This document shows, one piece after another, positions 6,069 through 7,025 of a DNA stretch of 7,025 nt. The position numbers and the translations under genes are program-made. This stretch comes from an uncultured Nitrososphaerota archaeon (GTDB lineage Bacteria > Bacillota > Clostridia > Oscillospirales > Ruminococcaceae): assembly GCA_934869045.1 (NCBI GenBank), contig CAKXAF010000046.1, positions 1 through 7,025 on the forward strand. The letters run 5' to 3'. The notes under the pieces are model-generated. The model was not told where the DNA came from. It made no database searches and saw only the letters and a list, made by a program, of their open reading frames with translations. Each line of letters starts with the position of its first letter. Position 1 is the first letter of the stretch.

Positions 6069-7025
6069 ATGAAATTTGGAGAAATCAACCGCACGATCCG
6101 CCTGGGGATCATCGGCCTGGGCGGACGGGGCTGCGGCCAGATGGAAACTCTGTTGGATATGCCGGACGTGGAGATCGCAGCCGTCTGCGATGTTTACCCC
6201 GACCGGGTCGCCAATGGTGTGGAAATGGTGAAGAAAGCCCGGGGAAATGACTGCTTCGGAACAGAGGATTACCGGCAGGTCAACCGTTTGGACGGACTGA
6301 ATGCGGTGGTAGTCATGAGCGACTGGTCCACCCATGCCCGCATTGCCATCGACGCCATGCGCTGCGGCAAGGATGCGGCTATAGAAGTGGGTCCTGCCTC
6401 CTCCGTTCAGGAATGCTGGGACTTGGTCCACACCGTCGAAGACACCGGCCGGATTTTCATGTTTTTGGAGAACCAGTGCTATGAGGACCAGACCCTGACG
6501 CTTCTGAACATGATCCGCAGCGGCGTTTTCGGTGAGCTGGTATATGCTTCCGGCGGATACCAGCATGACCTTCGCGATGAGATTGGCAACGGAGACGTTT
6601 ACCGCCACTACCGCCAGCGGAATTTCTTCCACCGCAACGGCGAAATCTATCCCACGCACGAGCTGGGCCTTCTGGCCAAGGCGGTGGGCATCAATCGGGG
6701 GAACCGGATGCTCTCTCTGACAGCCATGACTTCCAAATCCGCCGGGCTCCATGAATGGTTTCAGAACCACCGGGCCGACCGGCCGGATCTCTGCACCCAG
6801 CGCATCGCCCAGGGCGATATCGCCGGGGTGATGATCCGCTGCGCCAACGGAGAGCTGATCCAGCTGACCCATGACTGCACCACTCCTCATCCTTTCTGCC
6901 AGGATCTCCGGATTCAGGGGGCAAAAGGCGTCTGGAGGGAAATCAGTCATTCCGTTTATATTGAAGGGGAAAGCCCCAACGACGAGTGGGGGGAGGCCGC
7001 GTGGGAGTCGGACCGGCGTTGGTTT
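6069..7025 (+). CDS. GH109-like Gfo/Idh/MocA-family protein, probable alpha-N-acetylgalactosaminidase (3' end missing)
   Basis: An open frame of 319 codons runs off the right edge; relatives are usually about 430-450 residues, so roughly the last quarter is missing. AGGAGG (6056-6061) sits 7 bases before the ATG, 16 bases after the aldolase stop. The N-terminus is a Rossmann NAD(H)-binding fold: GLGGRG at 16-21 and an acidic D41 ending the second strand. The rest follows the GH109 pattern: LENQCY (133-138), GGYQHDLR (162-169), YPTHELG (194-200), INRGNRMLSLT (208-218) and IQGAKGVW (282-289). GH109 enzymes use bound NAD in a redox-neutral oxidation-elimination cycle to cleave N-acetylgalactosaminides. 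The GGHGG loop reported to carry the catalytic His should lie past the edge, so activity cannot be judged here. Unlike the founding GH109 enzymes, this one has no signal peptide and should act in the cytoplasm on imported glycans. The alternative is a true Gfo/Idh/MocA sugar oxidoreductase. Confidence 0.8.
   Translation, partial: MKFGEINRTIRLGIIGLGGRGCGQMETLLDMPDVEIAAVCDVYPDRVANGVEMVKKARGNDCFGTEDYRQVNRLDGLNAVVVMSDWSTHARIAIDAMRCGKDAAIEVGPASSVQECWDLVHTVEDTGRIFMFLENQCYEDQTLTLLNMIRSGVFGELVYASGGYQHDLRDEIGNGDVYRHYRQRNFFHRNGEIYPTHELGLLAKAVGINRGNRMLSLTAMTSKSAGLHEWFQNHRADRPDLCTQRIAQGDIAGVMIRCANGELIQLTHDCTTPHPFCQDLRIQGAKGVWREISHSVYIEGESPNDEWGEAAWESDRRWF

Noticed and set aside
6009..6950. Long minus-strand open frame (313 codons)
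   Set aside because: It is antisense to the GH109-like gene, has no family motifs, and is explained by GC-rich codon bias; the plus-strand frame has a ribosome binding site and clear homology motifs.

Overview
The window looks like part of a carbohydrate-use locus from a GC-rich, gut-type Bacillota (Clostridia). My best guess is Oscillospiraceae or a relative, but this is inference. It rests on strong AGGAGG-type ribosome binding sites before nearly every gene, a membrane-bound YesN-type AraC regulator, and a Clostridia-style GH109/Gfo-Idh-MocA protein. No rRNA, tRNA, CRISPR array, insertion sequence or prophage signal was seen.

Layout: positions 1-384 hold no complete gene. They contain a leftward promoter, a GC-rich palindrome and perhaps the first 15 codons of a leftward gene cut by the window edge, then a perfect 18-bp intrinsic terminator for the gene to its right. 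Positions 385-3620 hold two leftward AraC-family regulators in tandem: a 750-aa two-TM sensor regulator with a large extracytoplasmic domain, and a 283-aa soluble cupin-AraC regulator. A roughly 100-bp divergent promoter region (3621-3722) separates them from a tightly packed rightward operon of four genes: a small HAD-fold hydrolase, a double-SIS sugar-phosphate protein, a GatY/KbaY-type class II aldolase, and a GH109-like Gfo/Idh/MocA protein that runs off the right edge.

How the genes may work together: the operon best fits intracellular breakdown of N-acetylgalactosamine or galactosamine. The GH109-like enzyme would release GalNAc from an imported glycan. The SIS protein (AgaS-like) would convert galactosamine-6-phosphate to tagatose-6-phosphate. 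The aldolase would split tagatose-1,6-bisphosphate into DHAP and glyceraldehyde-3-phosphate. A deacetylase, a kinase and a transporter are not in the window and would have to lie outside it. The HAD protein has no assigned step. The divergent cupin-AraC regulator is the likely local controller. I see no clearly unprecedented system; the points worth a second look are the coupled orphan HAD protein, the identity of the SIS enzyme, and the signal-peptide-less GH109-like protein.
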